NCBI RefSeq assembly: GCF_028649535.1
Contig: NZ_JAQSJE010000011.1
Coordinates: 1-64,000, forward strand
Source of the DNA: Mannheimia cairinae
Lineage (GTDB): Bacteria > Pseudomonadota > Gammaproteobacteria > Enterobacterales > Pasteurellaceae
Direction of reading: 5' to 3'
DNA length: 64,000 nucleotides
Shown here: positions 1 through 8,331 of the stretch, piece by piece
Layout of the letters: every line of letters begins with the position of its first letter
Numbering within the stretch: the first letter of the stretch is position 1
Translations under genes and position numbers: made by a program
The notes under the pieces: model-generated
What the model was told of the DNA's origin: nothing
The model's input: the letters and a program-made list of their open reading frames with translations, nothing else
The model's database searches: none

Positions 1-29
1 TGATAAATTGTTAAAGAACGAAATAAAAT

Positions 30-106
30 TGGTCGGCGAGATAGGATTTGAACCTACGACCCACTGGTCCCAAACCAGTTGCGCTACCAAGCTGCGCTAC
101 TCGCCG
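30..106 (-). tRNA. proM: tRNA-Pro (anticodon UGG)
   Basis: The minus strand folds as a cloverleaf. The 7-bp acceptor stem CGGCGAG pairs with CTCGCCG, the anticodon loop reads TTTGGGA (anticodon TGG), and the T-arm carries GGTTCAAATCC. The 3' CCA is encoded at 32-30. It is the last of three tRNA genes transcribed together. No terminator is visible before the window edge. The order Arg-His-Pro matches the E. coli argX-hisR-leuT-proM operon without leuT, hence the symbol. Confidence 0.95.
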
Positions 107-134
107 TCTGTTACTCATTAAGAGTATATTTGAA

Positions 135-211
135 TGGGGTGGCTAATGGGATTCGAACCCACGACAACTGGAATCACAATCCAGGGCTCTACCAACTGAG
201 CTATAGCCACC
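135..211 (-). tRNA. hisR: tRNA-His (anticodon GUG)
   Basis: The minus-strand cloverleaf has acceptor GTGGCTA/TAGCCAC and the extra 5' G (-1) characteristic of tRNA-His at position 211. The anticodon GTG lies in loop TTGTGAT, the T-arm is GGTTCGAATCC, and CCA is encoded at 137-135. It lies between tRNA-Arg and tRNA-Pro, with 28-nt spacers on both sides. Confidence 0.96.
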
Positions 212-239
212 ACTGTGTTGGTAGTGCTGTATTGACAAC

Positions 240-316
<77 letters not shown>

Positions 317-358
317 TTCGTTTAATCAATTCAACTTAATGCGTCGCAACGGAGGCGT

Positions 359-387
359 ATATTATAGACTTCGTCCTCGCTTGTCTA
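359..387 (-). promoter_or_regulatory. Sigma-70 promoter of the tRNA operon
   Basis: On the minus strand a -35-like TAGACA (387-382) is followed after 17 bases by TAATAT (364-359); an overlapping TATAAT lies at 366-361. The region just downstream is GC-rich (ACGCCTCCG), as in stringently controlled stable-RNA promoters. The site is 43 bases upstream of tRNA-Arg. The assignment rests on motif and position only. Confidence 0.65.
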
Positions 388-483
388 GCACTTTTTAAAA
401 AAAATATAAAAAAACGCATTGTTTGGTTTTATTTTATTCAAAATGAATAATAAATATCAAAAACCTTACTTTTACTGGTTGGT

Positions 484-1206
484 TTATAGCCGGTTAGTTA
501 GGTAATAGTAGGCATATTTAATTAAGTTTACCTGCCTTTGCCAGCGAGTCGGCTGACGTAATAAGCGGTAAAGCCACTCAAATCCATATTTTCGCCAAGA
601 AATTGGTGCTCTTTTTATCTTGCCTGCAAAAACATCATATGTTCCCCCTACTCCCATATATAAAGCTTGAGGATATTGGTGCTTCGCCTTTTGCATAAAT
701 AATTCTTGCTTTGGTGTTCCCATTGCAACAGTAATAAATTTAGCTCCACTTTGTTTAATCTGCTTTATTATAGTTTGCTCCTCTTCAGCTTTAAAATAGC
801 CATTTTGCAAACCAACTATATTTACATTCCACTGAGCTAACTTGTCCACTACCTTATTTAAGGTTTCATCGCTACTGCCAATCAAAAAAACAGGAATATT
901 CAGCCGTCCTGCTTTTTGCATTAGTGTTTCCCATAGTTCTACACCTGCAATTCTGTCTAAATGATATTGTGGATATTTCTTTCTAATTGAATAAACAATG
1001 CTTACTCCATCTGCATAGTTAAATTCTGATTCTTGTAAGAATCGTGCTAGCTGTGGATTTTTTTCAGAAATAATGACCTTTTCTGCATTAATGGCAACTA
1101 ATCCGCCTTGTTTAATTTCATTTTCATTCATCAAGAAATTTGCAAAATATTCTTTATTTTTAACCGCTTGTATTTCTATTCCTCGAATAGATACTTTTTT
1201 AATCAT
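484..1206 (-). CDS. wecG: UDP-ManNAcA transferase WecG (ECA lipid II synthesis)
   Basis: This 240-residue GT26-family (WecG/TagA/CpsF) glycosyltransferase adds N-acetyl-D-mannosaminuronic acid to GlcNAc-PP-undecaprenol on the cytoplasmic face, giving ECA lipid II. It has the family blocks LVAINAEK (about residues 37-44), YADGVSIVYSIRKKYP, TVAMGTPKQE and GGTYDVFAGKIKRAP, which closely match enterobacterial WecG. Length is normal for the family (about 246). It is the last gene of the wecF-wzyE-wecG unit and its start overlaps the wzyE end by 8 bases, which suggests translational coupling. A teichoic or capsule TagA/CpsF role is made unlikely by the ECA neighbours. Confidence 0.9.
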   Translation of the reverse strand: MIKKVSIRGIEIQAVKNKEYFANFLMNENEIKQGGLVAINAEKVIISEKNPQLARFLQESEFNYADGVSIVYSIRKKYPQYHLDRIAGVELWETLMQKAGRLNIPVFLIGSSDETLNKVVDKLAQWNVNIVGLQNGYFKAEEEQTIIKQIKQSGAKFITVAMGTPKQELFMQKAKHQYPQALYMGVGGTYDVFAGKIKRAPISWRKYGFEWLYRLLRQPTRWQRQVNLIKYAYYYLTNRL

Positions 1207-2482
1207 TGCGTTTACCTTGTCTTGTAGGGATTAAGTAAGCAATTAGCCAACAAGCTAAAAATACTAAACTGAAGAACATAAAGCGAGAGATAAAAGCATC
1301 TATCCCTTCTCTTACTAATACAATTAAATTAAATAAATTACCCAAACAGTAGGCTTGTATTACCGCTGAACAACAAGCTTCGCCATAGCTAAAGAGTTTG
1401 TCTAGCCCTTTTATAAAAAAAGCGACCGTAACCATTCCGATTCCGACTACCCAAAATCCCCCCATAATGTAGAAAGAGCCTAGTATTGTGGGGGAGATTG
1501 CAAGCCCTGACTGGTTTTCTAGAATAATTTTAGTGAAATAATTTGCTGTATTCCAAGCAATATCAGGACGTTCTGGCCAAATAGATTGAGGAATATAGAC
1601 ATAAAAATCTCTTATAATCGGCATTAAGCCCTGGTATTCAATCGGGTGGCTAAATAAGCGAGCTAGATTCTCCCAAGGTGAAAAGGTATCACGGCTTAAA
1701 TATAAGAAAGTGTAGATTGCTTCGCTACCTGAAACGTCTAATTTATATCGAGCCAACGCAAGAGCAAACATTGCTACAAGGCTAATAATACCCGCTACTA
1801 TAACGCCCCTTAAAGATAGATAACCTTGATAAAGCCCTATAAATAAGAAGAAAATAAAAGCTAGTGCTAAATTCGCCCTTGTTCCTCCCACGGCTAAATA
1901 GGTTATTCCACCAAATAATGCCCCTGCAATTAACAATGTCCACCAAGCTGTTTTATTCTTATACATAAAGAAGAAGATTAGTAATCCAGGTAAGAAGAAA
2001 TAGAAAAAGCGTTTTAACGCTGCAGCTTCCACAATATTCTTTGCAAAAAGCTGGCTATATTTTTCTAACTTAAAGAGTAAGAATCCGTTTAAATACAGAA
2101 AATAAACTAACGTTAATGTTGCTAATAAAATCAAAATAAAAGCTGTTGATTTTGCCTGAAATCTTGCAAGATCATTAGTTTTAATATTAAGCTCTCTCTT
2201 GCTATTGGTAAAAGCAAATAAATAACAAAAGTAGTAAATTACATAGCTCACACCACTGGTAATAAAGACTTTCCATTGGGTTGAAATTTCAGGTAATTGG
2301 TAACCAAACCCAAATCCCATTAGTAAAGAGAATGGGAATCCCGCATAAAAAGTAACGAGATAGATTAAGCTAAATAGTAAATGAAAAGAAAATCTATGTT
2401 GTCGATACTCTTGATATATCAACGTTAAAATTCCGCCAACAGACAGTAAATAAAAACTAACTAGTAGAAAATAGTCTATCAT
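1199..2482 (-). CDS. wzyE: ECA polymerase WzyE
   Basis: A 427-residue integral membrane protein with about eleven hydrophobic segments and a charged periplasmic stretch in the second half (around SRDTFSPWENLARLF). This fits WzyE, which polymerises the ECA trisaccharide repeat at the outer face of the inner membrane. Wzy proteins diverge strongly, so the call rests on size (E. coli about 450), topology and position between wecF and wecG, the same order as in enterobacteria. Its ATG overlaps the wecF stop in an ATGA (2479-2482). An unrelated O-antigen-type polymerase is possible but less likely. Confidence 0.8.
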   Translation of the reverse strand: MIDYFLLVSFYLLSVGGILTLIYQEYRQHRFSFHLLFSLIYLVTFYAGFPFSLLMGFGFGYQLPEISTQWKVFITSGVSYVIYYFCYLFAFTNSKRELNIKTNDLARFQAKSTAFILILLATLTLVYFLYLNGFLLFKLEKYSQLFAKNIVEAAALKRFFYFFLPGLLIFFFMYKNKTAWWTLLIAGALFGGITYLAVGGTRANLALAFIFFLFIGLYQGYLSLRGVIVAGIISLVAMFALALARYKLDVSGSEAIYTFLYLSRDTFSPWENLARLFSHPIEYQGLMPIIRDFYVYIPQSIWPERPDIAWNTANYFTKIILENQSGLAISPTILGSFYIMGGFWVVGIGMVTVAFFIKGLDKLFSYGEACCSAVIQAYCLGNLFNLIVLVREGIDAFISRFMFFSLVFLACWLIAYLIPTRQGKRND

Positions 2483-3549
2483 TGCGTTACTAACTCATTT
2501 AATCGGGCTTGCCACAGTACAGTATAAGCTGGATAAAAAAATGCAATTTGCTCTTTATCCATTGCTTCAAGTTCTTGTTTTATTAATTGAATATTACTTT
2601 TTGTGATTGTATCAGGCTGTAAAAATGGCACTTTCTCCTGTTGCATATCCAAACAAAATGGATTATTCGGATGTAATACGCAGGGAATATTATACTCAAC
2701 AAGTAAGGAAATTGTGCCGATTCCTTGCTGACGCTCAAAATTGAAATAGCCTAAATCACACTGTTTTAATAAAGTAGTATATTCCTCAAAATCGAGTTTC
2801 TCTTTTAAAATTTGCAAATTATTTGCCGAAAATAACCGCTTGCAATGTTGCTCTACCTGTAAAATATACTTTTCATTATTGGCAGGATACCCCATAGGAA
2901 TAATAATTCGCACATTATTACCTAACTGTTGCTGAATTTGATTCAATGCTTCAATATGATTATTCGAGCTATCGCCAGAATTACCAAGCAAAATTGTGAA
3001 TATTCTGTCTCTCTTTTTATTTACATCAGGGCTTTTCTTTGGCAACAATGTAGGAAAATAAAGAATTCGATCTTCTTTTGATCTTTCCCGAACCTTCTGC
3101 CAGAAATATGCAAGATCCCCCGAAGTCGCCCAGATCTTCCTTATTTTCTTCTGTGCCAGACGACGTATAGGGTAAAACAACTTAAACTTCCATAAGTTTG
3201 ACGTTTCATATAGATCTGCTCCCCAAATATGCCAAACTAACTGCTTAGTTGGTAGCTGGTTTAGTAAAATAGCGAGCCAGATCCAAAAGTTAAATTGGCC
3301 GTGTAAAATAAAGTAAGCATTTGGATTTTTTCTTGCTTGCTTAATTATTGCTTTAGCAAGACGTAATGAAGAAGAAAATAGGCTAATATTAATGTCTGAA
3401 GAGTGCTGAATAACCGAGTTGTTTCCTACAACATAAAAAAAATGCTCCTGATTCATTAAATCAGGCAATAGATCTTGGCGAAAAAACTCGAGTAATCGGC
3501 GATTATGATGTGGAATATCCGCACCTAAAATATGATAAATATCAGTCAT
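2479..3549 (-). CDS. wecF: TDP-Fuc4NAc:lipid II transferase WecF
   Basis: A 356-residue peripheral glycosyltransferase (GT56) that adds 4-acetamido-4,6-dideoxy-D-galactose to ECA lipid II, completing the lipid-linked trisaccharide (lipid III). The N-terminus HILGADIPHHNRRLLEFF matches the WecF signature, and WHIWGADLYE and ILLGNSGDSSNNHIEAL are further family blocks. Length equals the E. coli protein. The start is supported by AAGGA six bases upstream of ATG 3549. It is first in the wecF-wzyE-wecG unit, and a perfect Apl-type uptake sequence lies upstream at 3568-3576. Confidence 0.92.
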   Translation of the reverse strand: MTDIYHILGADIPHHNRRLLEFFRQDLLPDLMNQEHFFYVVGNNSVIQHSSDINISLFSSSLRLAKAIIKQARKNPNAYFILHGQFNFWIWLAILLNQLPTKQLVWHIWGADLYETSNLWKFKLFYPIRRLAQKKIRKIWATSGDLAYFWQKVRERSKEDRILYFPTLLPKKSPDVNKKRDRIFTILLGNSGDSSNNHIEALNQIQQQLGNNVRIIIPMGYPANNEKYILQVEQHCKRLFSANNLQILKEKLDFEEYTTLLKQCDLGYFNFERQQGIGTISLLVEYNIPCVLHPNNPFCLDMQQEKVPFLQPDTITKSNIQLIKQELEAMDKEQIAFFYPAYTVLWQARLNELVTQ

Positions 3550-3716
3550 ACTCTTCCTTAATTGAATACAAGCGGTAAGATTTTAACAAAATTTTGCAAA
3601 ATTACTGCAACTTCTTTTTAAACAATCCATACTAAAAGCATCGCATATTCATTAAAAAGTGCTATGATATGTGGGCTTTTTATTTATCTATTTTCCTAAT
3701 GAGGACTCTTTTTATT

Positions 3717-5138
3717 ATGTCAAACGCCATCGCTAATGTGTCTAAACTGATTCAAGACAATGACATTAAATTTGTCTTACTAAAATTTACCGATATTAAA
3801 GGTAAAGAACACGGGGTCTCCCTGCCTGTCAGTTTAGTCGCCAACGATCTTGAAGATTTATTTGAGGAAGGCAAAATGTTCGACGGTTCTTCCGTTGAAG
3901 GTTGGAAAGCAATTAATAAAGCTGATATGCTTTTAATGCCAATCGCAGAAACCGCAGTTGTTGATCCTTTCGCCAGAATTCCTACCTTAACTATCCGTTG
4001 CTCAATTTACGACCCAAACACAATGCAGTCTTACGACCGTGACCCTCGCTCTATTGCTCAACGTGCCGAAAACTATTTAAAATCAACCGGCATTGCAGAT
4101 AGCGTAATGTTTGGGCCTGAGCCAGAATTCTTCTTATTTGATGATGTACGTTTCAGTACAGAAATGAATAACGTGTCATATAAAATTGATGATGTTGAAG
4201 CAGCGTGGAATACTAATCGTAAATTTGAAGATGGTAACAATGCGTATCGACCATTAAAAAAAGGCGGATACTGTGCCATTGCACCAATCGACACCGCTCA
4301 CGACATTCGTTCTGAAATGTGCTTACTTATGGAAGAAATGGGGCTTGTTATTGAGGCTCATCATCACGAAGTTGCCACTGCAGGGCAAAATGAGATTGCA
4401 ACTAAATTTAACAGCTTAACCTTAAAAGCAGACGAAACCCAAATTTATAAATATATCGTTCAAAATGTTGCGGTTGAACACGGTAAAACCGCTTGTTTTA
4501 TGGCGAAACCTTTCGCAGGCGATAATGGCTCAGGTATGCACTGTAATATGTCATTAAGCAAAGAAGGCAAAAATGTGTTTATGGGCGACAAATATGCAGG
4601 TTTATCCGAAACTGCCCTTTACTATATTGGTGGGATCATTAAACACGCAAGAGCATTAAATGCTTTTACCAATCCAACCACTAACTCTTATAAGCGTTTA
4701 GTGCCGGGCTTTGAAGCTCCAGTATTGTTAGCTTATTCTGCAAGTAACCGTTCGGCTTCTATTCGTATTCCTGCGGTAACTAGCCCGAAAGCTACACGTG
4801 TTGAAGCTCGTTTCCCAGATCCGATGGCAAATCCATACTTATGTTTTGCGGCATTATTAATGGCGGGTCTTGATGGTGTAATTAATAAAATTCACCCAGG
4901 TGATGCAATGGATAAAAACCTTTACGACTTACCGCCAGAAGAGTTGAAAGATATTCCAACTGTTGCTTCTTCTTTAGAGTCTGCTCTTGATGCATTAAGC
5001 AACGACTTTGAGTTCTTAACTCAAGGTGGGGTATTTACTAAAGACTTTATTGAAGCTTATATCGGTATTCGCCGTAAAGAAGTTGAGCGTGTGAATATGA
5101 CGCCACACCCAGTAGAATTTGAGCTTTACTACGCTTAA
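3717..5138 (+). CDS. glnA: Glutamine synthetase, type I (GSI-beta)
   Basis: This enzyme makes glutamine from glutamate, ammonia and ATP in the cytoplasm as a dodecamer. The 473-residue protein carries [55 protein letters not shown] and [16 protein letters not shown] near the C-terminus contains the tyrosine adenylylated by GlnE in the beta subtype. The chosen ATG (MSNAIANV) follows a GAGGA; an in-frame ATG at 3669 would add 16 hydrophobic residues and overlaps the likely -10 (TATGAT, 3663-3668). The gene sits on the opposite strand in the middle of the ECA cluster and ends in a strong terminator. No NtrC or sigma-54 site is visible upstream. Confidence 0.97.
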   Translation: MSNAIANVSKLIQDNDIKFVLLKFTDIKGKEHGVSLPVSLVANDLEDLFEEGKMFDGSSVEGWKAINKADMLLMPIAETAVVDPFARIPTLTIRCSIYDPNTMQSYDRDPRSIAQRAENYLKSTGIADSVMFGPEPEFFLFDDVRFSTEMNNVSYKIDDVEAAWNTNRKFEDGNNAYRPLKKGGYCAIAPIDTAHDIRSEMCLLMEEMGLVIEAHHHEVATAGQNEIATKFNSLTLKADETQIYKYIVQNVAVEHGKTACFMAKPFAGDNGSGMHCNMSLSKEGKNVFMGDKYAGLSETALYYIGGIIKHARALNAFTNPTTNSYKRLVPGFEAPVLLAYSASNRSASIRIPAVTSPKATRVEARFPDPMANPYLCFAALLMAGLDGVINKIHPGDAMDKNLYDLPPEELKDIPTVASSLESALDALSNDFEFLTQGGVFTKDFIEAYIGIRRKEVERVNMTPHPVEFELYYA

Positions 5139-5153
5139 TTGCTTTTAACTAAA

Positions 5154-5187
5154 CAAAACGGTTGAATTTCAACCGTTTTGCTTTTTT
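5154..5187 (+). terminator. glnA terminator overlapping the wecE stop
   Basis: A near-perfect inverted repeat, CAAAACGGTTGAA (5154-5166) and TTCAACCGTTTTG (5168-5180), is followed by C and six T. The wecE stop codon (5171-5169, minus strand) lies inside the right arm, so the hairpin also marks the end of the convergent wec message. Confidence 0.85.
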
Positions 5188-6323
5188 AGGAACTCACAAA
5201 CCGCCTTAATGACTCTATTCTGAGCTTGTTCTGTTAAGTTATAAAATAGCGGTAATCTGACTAAACGCTCGCTTTCCCGTGTTGTCCATTTATCTTCTCC
5301 CACAAAACGCCCATATTTTTTCCCTGCAGGGCTTGTATGCAAAGGAATATAATGAAAGACCGTTAAAATATCTCGTGCTTTCATAAATTCAATAAAAGCG
5401 GTTCTTTCTGTTAAATCTCTTAACTTTAAATAGAATAAATGTCCATTATGCAAGCAATTACTTGATATTGAAGGAAGTTGAAAATTACTCGTTCCAAAAG
5501 GCTTAAACGCTTGGTAATAACGTTGCCAAAGAATTTGTCGGGTATGATTAATATGCTCAGCCGCATCTAATTGTGCATATAAATAAGCTGCTTGAATTTC
5601 CGACATTAAAAAACTCGAACCAATGTCCTGCCAACGGTATTTATCAACTTCCCCTCGAAAAAATTGATGACGATCCGTTCCTTTTTCTCGAATTATCTCT
5701 GCCCTTTCAATCAATTTAGGATCATTAATAATAATTGCCCCGCCTTCCCCGCCAGCACTATAATTTTTGGTTTCGTGAAAGCTATAACAACCAATATGCC
5801 CTATTGAACCCAATGCTTTTCCGTTATAAAAAGACATCACTCCTTGGGCGGCATCTTCTATAACATACAAACCATATTTTTCAGCGACCGCCATAATCGT
5901 ATTCATTTCGCAGGGCAGCCCTGCATAATGAACCGGGACTATTGCTTTAGTTTTAGTTGTAATAGCTTGTTCAAGCAGTTTTTCATCAAGATTCATTGTA
6001 TCAGGGCGAATATCTACAAATACAATTTTTGCCCCTCGTAAGACAAAAGCATTTGCAGAAGAGACAAAGGTATAACTAGGCATAATTATCTCATCGCCAG
6101 CTTGAATATCTAATAACATTGCGGCCATCTCTAAGGCTGCAGTACAAGAAGGAACTAGCAATACCTTAGAATGCTCTAAATTCTGCTCTAGCCACTGCTC
6201 ACAGAGACTGGAAAACTTACCACCACCAGATAATCTCCCAGTTGTGATTGCTTGATGTATATAATCTAACTCAGTACCTACAACAGGCGGTTGATTAAAA
6301 GGTATAAAATGCGAATTCATCAT
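5169..6323 (-). CDS. wecE: TDP-4-keto-6-deoxyglucose transaminase WecE
   Basis: A PLP-dependent aminotransferase of the DegT/DnrJ/EryC1 family (384 residues). It makes TDP-Fuc4N from TDP-4-keto-6-deoxy-D-glucose for ECA. Visible motifs are FNQPPVVGTELDYI at the N-terminus, GDEIIMPSYTFVSSANAF, VIEDAAQ (PLP ring contact) and SFHETKNYSAGGEGGA with the PLP-binding lysine. Two adjacent ATGs (6323 and 6320) could start it; neither has a strong ribosome site, and the gene starts 4 bases after wecD ends, suggesting coupling. It belongs to wecA-wecC-wecD-wecE. The nucleotide sugar genes rmlA/rmlB (rffH/rffG) that feed it are not in the window. Confidence 0.93.
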   Translation of the reverse strand: MMNSHFIPFNQPPVVGTELDYIHQAITTGRLSGGGKFSSLCEQWLEQNLEHSKVLLVPSCTAALEMAAMLLDIQAGDEIIMPSYTFVSSANAFVLRGAKIVFVDIRPDTMNLDEKLLEQAITTKTKAIVPVHYAGLPCEMNTIMAVAEKYGLYVIEDAAQGVMSFYNGKALGSIGHIGCYSFHETKNYSAGGEGGAIIINDPKLIERAEIIREKGTDRHQFFRGEVDKYRWQDIGSSFLMSEIQAAYLYAQLDAAEHINHTRQILWQRYYQAFKPFGTSNFQLPSISSNCLHNGHLFYLKLRDLTERTAFIEFMKARDILTVFHYIPLHTSPAGKKYGRFVGEDKWTTRESERLVRLPLFYNLTEQAQNRVIKAVCEFLKKQNG

Positions 6324-6327
6324 ATTT

Positions 6328-7005
6328 TTAACGTTTAGGGTAAAACCAATAATACACAGCTTTTATTTTTGCACCAATATGTTGGTATAAGCGTATTGCG
6401 TGAATATTGCTACTTTGGGTTGCGATGTGCAATTTCGTTCTATTTTGTTGCAAAGCCCAAATAACAGCTGCATTTAGTAATATTTTCCCAATGCCTTGTT
6501 GCTGAAAAGAAGGAGCTACCGCCAACAAACCAATTTTTGCGTGCTGATTTTGCTCAAGCTTTACTGTAATGCCTCCTTGCAACTGCCCTTTTTCACTGCG
6601 TTTAATCAGGCAAATATCATCAAACTGCCCACTGACTGCATTTGCAACCCAAGTTTGGTAAAAGCGTTGATTTTCTTCCAATGAAAAATAAGGCGGGCGA
6701 AACCGACTTTTCAAAAAAGCTGAACCAAAAAGTGTTTGTAATTCCACAAGATCGTGTTGCTGTGCTATTTTACAAGCGGTCTGATTTTCTAAAAATATTG
6801 CAAATTTCTCTAAATTATTAACCGCTTGGTTTGTATTCCAGAATGACGTTTGAGTAAGATCTAACTCAAATTCAATTTCCCCTTCGACAAAGCTAAACCT
6901 CTGTTTTTGTAACTGTGCAACCTGTTTTAGATCGGTTGCACTCACTTTTACTTGCACAATCTCTCTATTAAAAAATGTAGAAAGCCATTTATCAGGTTGG
7001 ATCAT
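6328..7005 (-). CDS. wecD: TDP-fucosamine acetyltransferase WecD
   Basis: A GNAT-fold acetyltransferase that converts TDP-Fuc4N to TDP-Fuc4NAc with acetyl-CoA. The C-terminal half has the acetyl-CoA loop VAPSFQQQGIGKILL followed by IHAIRLYQHIGA. The N-terminus MIQPDKWLSTFFNREI aligns with enterobacterial WecD. I start it at ATG 7005 (225 residues), which forms an ATGA overlap with the wecC stop and gives the family length; an upstream in-frame start at 7026 would run 25 bases into wecC. A perfect 10-mer uptake sequence ACAAGCGGTC lies inside the gene at 6772-6781. Confidence 0.9.
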   Translation of the reverse strand: MIQPDKWLSTFFNREIVQVKVSATDLKQVAQLQKQRFSFVEGEIEFELDLTQTSFWNTNQAVNNLEKFAIFLENQTACKIAQQHDLVELQTLFGSAFLKSRFRPPYFSLEENQRFYQTWVANAVSGQFDDICLIKRSEKGQLQGGITVKLEQNQHAKIGLLAVAPSFQQQGIGKILLNAAVIWALQQNRTKLHIATQSSNIHAIRLYQHIGAKIKAVYYWFYPKR

Positions 7006-8258
7006 TTTTGCCAGACTCCTCGGCAATCAATAATATATTGTTGTGAAATCTGTTTAGTATCTACTTTTTTAAAGGCAGAATGATCTACTAATAATACTAA
7101 AATATCAGCTTGAGTCAGAGCGTCATCTAACTCGACTAACTCAATATTATTCAATGATAATGATTGAATATTAGGCTCTACAGCAACTACATTACCACTG
7201 TGCCAACTCGCTATTTGTTGAGTAATTCGCAAAGCGGCACTTTCACGCAAATCATCAATATCTGCTTTAAATGTTAAACCTAAGCAAGCAATAGTTAATT
7301 CACTTAACTTACAATCTTTTTTAATTGCACATTCCGTTAAGGTAATTTTCACTTTTTCGACTACCCATTGTGATTTCTTGTCATTTATTTCACGAGCTGT
7401 GCGAATTAACTTAGCAAGCTTAGGCACGCTTGAAACAATAAACCAAGGATCAACTGCAACACAATGCCCACCAACCCCAGCACTTGGTTGTAAAATATTT
7501 ACTCGAGGATGGCAATTCGCTAATTCAATTAGCTCCCATATATTAATATTCAACTCATCGCAAATCATTGAAAGTTCATTAGCAAATGCAATATTAACGT
7601 CTCTAAAACTATTCTCTACCAACTTACACAATTCAGCGGTACGGGCATCCGTTTTCAAGCATTGCCCTTTTGCAAAAATTTGATATAAAGCGACCGCTTG
7701 CTCAGTGCATTTTTCACTTAAACCACCAATCACACGATCGTTATTTACGATCTCTTCCATCGCCTTACCTGGCAAAACTCGCTCGGGGCAATAAGCAATA
7801 TAAATATCGGTTTGTTCTTCAAAAGGAAAACGTAAATCAGGGCGAGCTTGTTTTAGCCATTTAGCGAGTTGTTCTGTGGTTCCAACAGGCGATGTTGATT
7901 CCAATACGATAAGATTGCCTTTAGATAAATGTGGTGCAATAGACAATGCGGCGGCCTGAATATAAGAAATGTCTGGTTGATTATTTGTTAGTGGCGTAGG
8001 TACGGCAATAATAAATGCATCGGCAGGCTTTGGGGTTGTTGTTGCAAAAAACAAACCATTTTCAACCGCTTGTTGTACGATTGGCTGAAGTTGTGGCTCA
8101 ACAATATCTATTCTACCCTGATTAATATTCGTTACTTTTTCTAGTTGAGTATCTACACCAATAACTGATTTGCCACTACGGGCAAAAATAGCAGCCGTGG
8201 GCAATCCAACATAACCTAACCCTAAAATAGAAATCGTGCTAAAAGTTGCTTGAGGCAT
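7002..8258 (-). CDS. wecC: UDP-ManNAc dehydrogenase WecC
   Basis: An NAD-dependent four-electron dehydrogenase of the UDP-glucose/GDP-mannose dehydrogenase family (418 residues). It oxidises UDP-ManNAc to UDP-ManNAcA, the WecG donor. The N-terminal Rossmann motif is ILGLGYVGLPTA, with LESTSPVGTTE, the central ENSFRDVNIAFANELS, and the catalytic cysteine in GVGGHCVAVDPWF; the C-terminal NAD/UDP-binding domain has LGLTFKADIDDLRES. It very closely resembles E. coli WecC. The epimerase wecB that makes its substrate is not adjacent as it is in enterobacteria, nor anywhere in the window. Confidence 0.95.
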   Translation of the reverse strand: MPQATFSTISILGLGYVGLPTAAIFARSGKSVIGVDTQLEKVTNINQGRIDIVEPQLQPIVQQAVENGLFFATTTPKPADAFIIAVPTPLTNNQPDISYIQAAALSIAPHLSKGNLIVLESTSPVGTTEQLAKWLKQARPDLRFPFEEQTDIYIAYCPERVLPGKAMEEIVNNDRVIGGLSEKCTEQAVALYQIFAKGQCLKTDARTAELCKLVENSFRDVNIAFANELSMICDELNINIWELIELANCHPRVNILQPSAGVGGHCVAVDPWFIVSSVPKLAKLIRTAREINDKKSQWVVEKVKITLTECAIKKDCKLSELTIACLGLTFKADIDDLRESAALRITQQIASWHSGNVVAVEPNIQSLSLNNIELVELDDALTQADILVLLVDHSAFKKVDTKQISQQYIIDCRGVWQK

Positions 8259-8290
8259 ATTTAACTAACTTACCATTTATAATTGATAAA

Positions 8291-8315
8291 TGGCACACTC
8301 AATTAAAGTGTGCCA
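8291..8315 (-). terminator. Hairpin between wecA and wecC
   Basis: TGGCACACT (8291-8299) and AGTGTGCCA (8307-8315) form a 9-bp stem with a 7-base loop in the wecA-wecC gap. On the minus strand it is followed by TTTATC rather than a real T-run, so it could be a weak attenuator or mRNA processing site rather than a full terminator. Confidence 0.4.
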
Positions 8316-8331
8316 TCTTGAAATAATTATC

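Noticed and set aside
484-1206. Teichoic-acid or capsule transferase (TagA/CpsF)
   Set aside because: The ECA context (wecF, wzyE, wecA, wecC, wecD, wecE) and close WecG blocks decide for ECA.
4073-4294. Opposite-strand open frames inside glnA, hemL, mnmE, mtlA and others
   Set aside because: Shadows of strongly supported genes: no ribosome sites, no recognisable domains and odd composition.
3669-5138. Longer glnA frame from 3669
   Set aside because: The extra 16 residues are hydrophobic, unlike any GlnA N-terminus, and the codon adjoins the likely -10 element.
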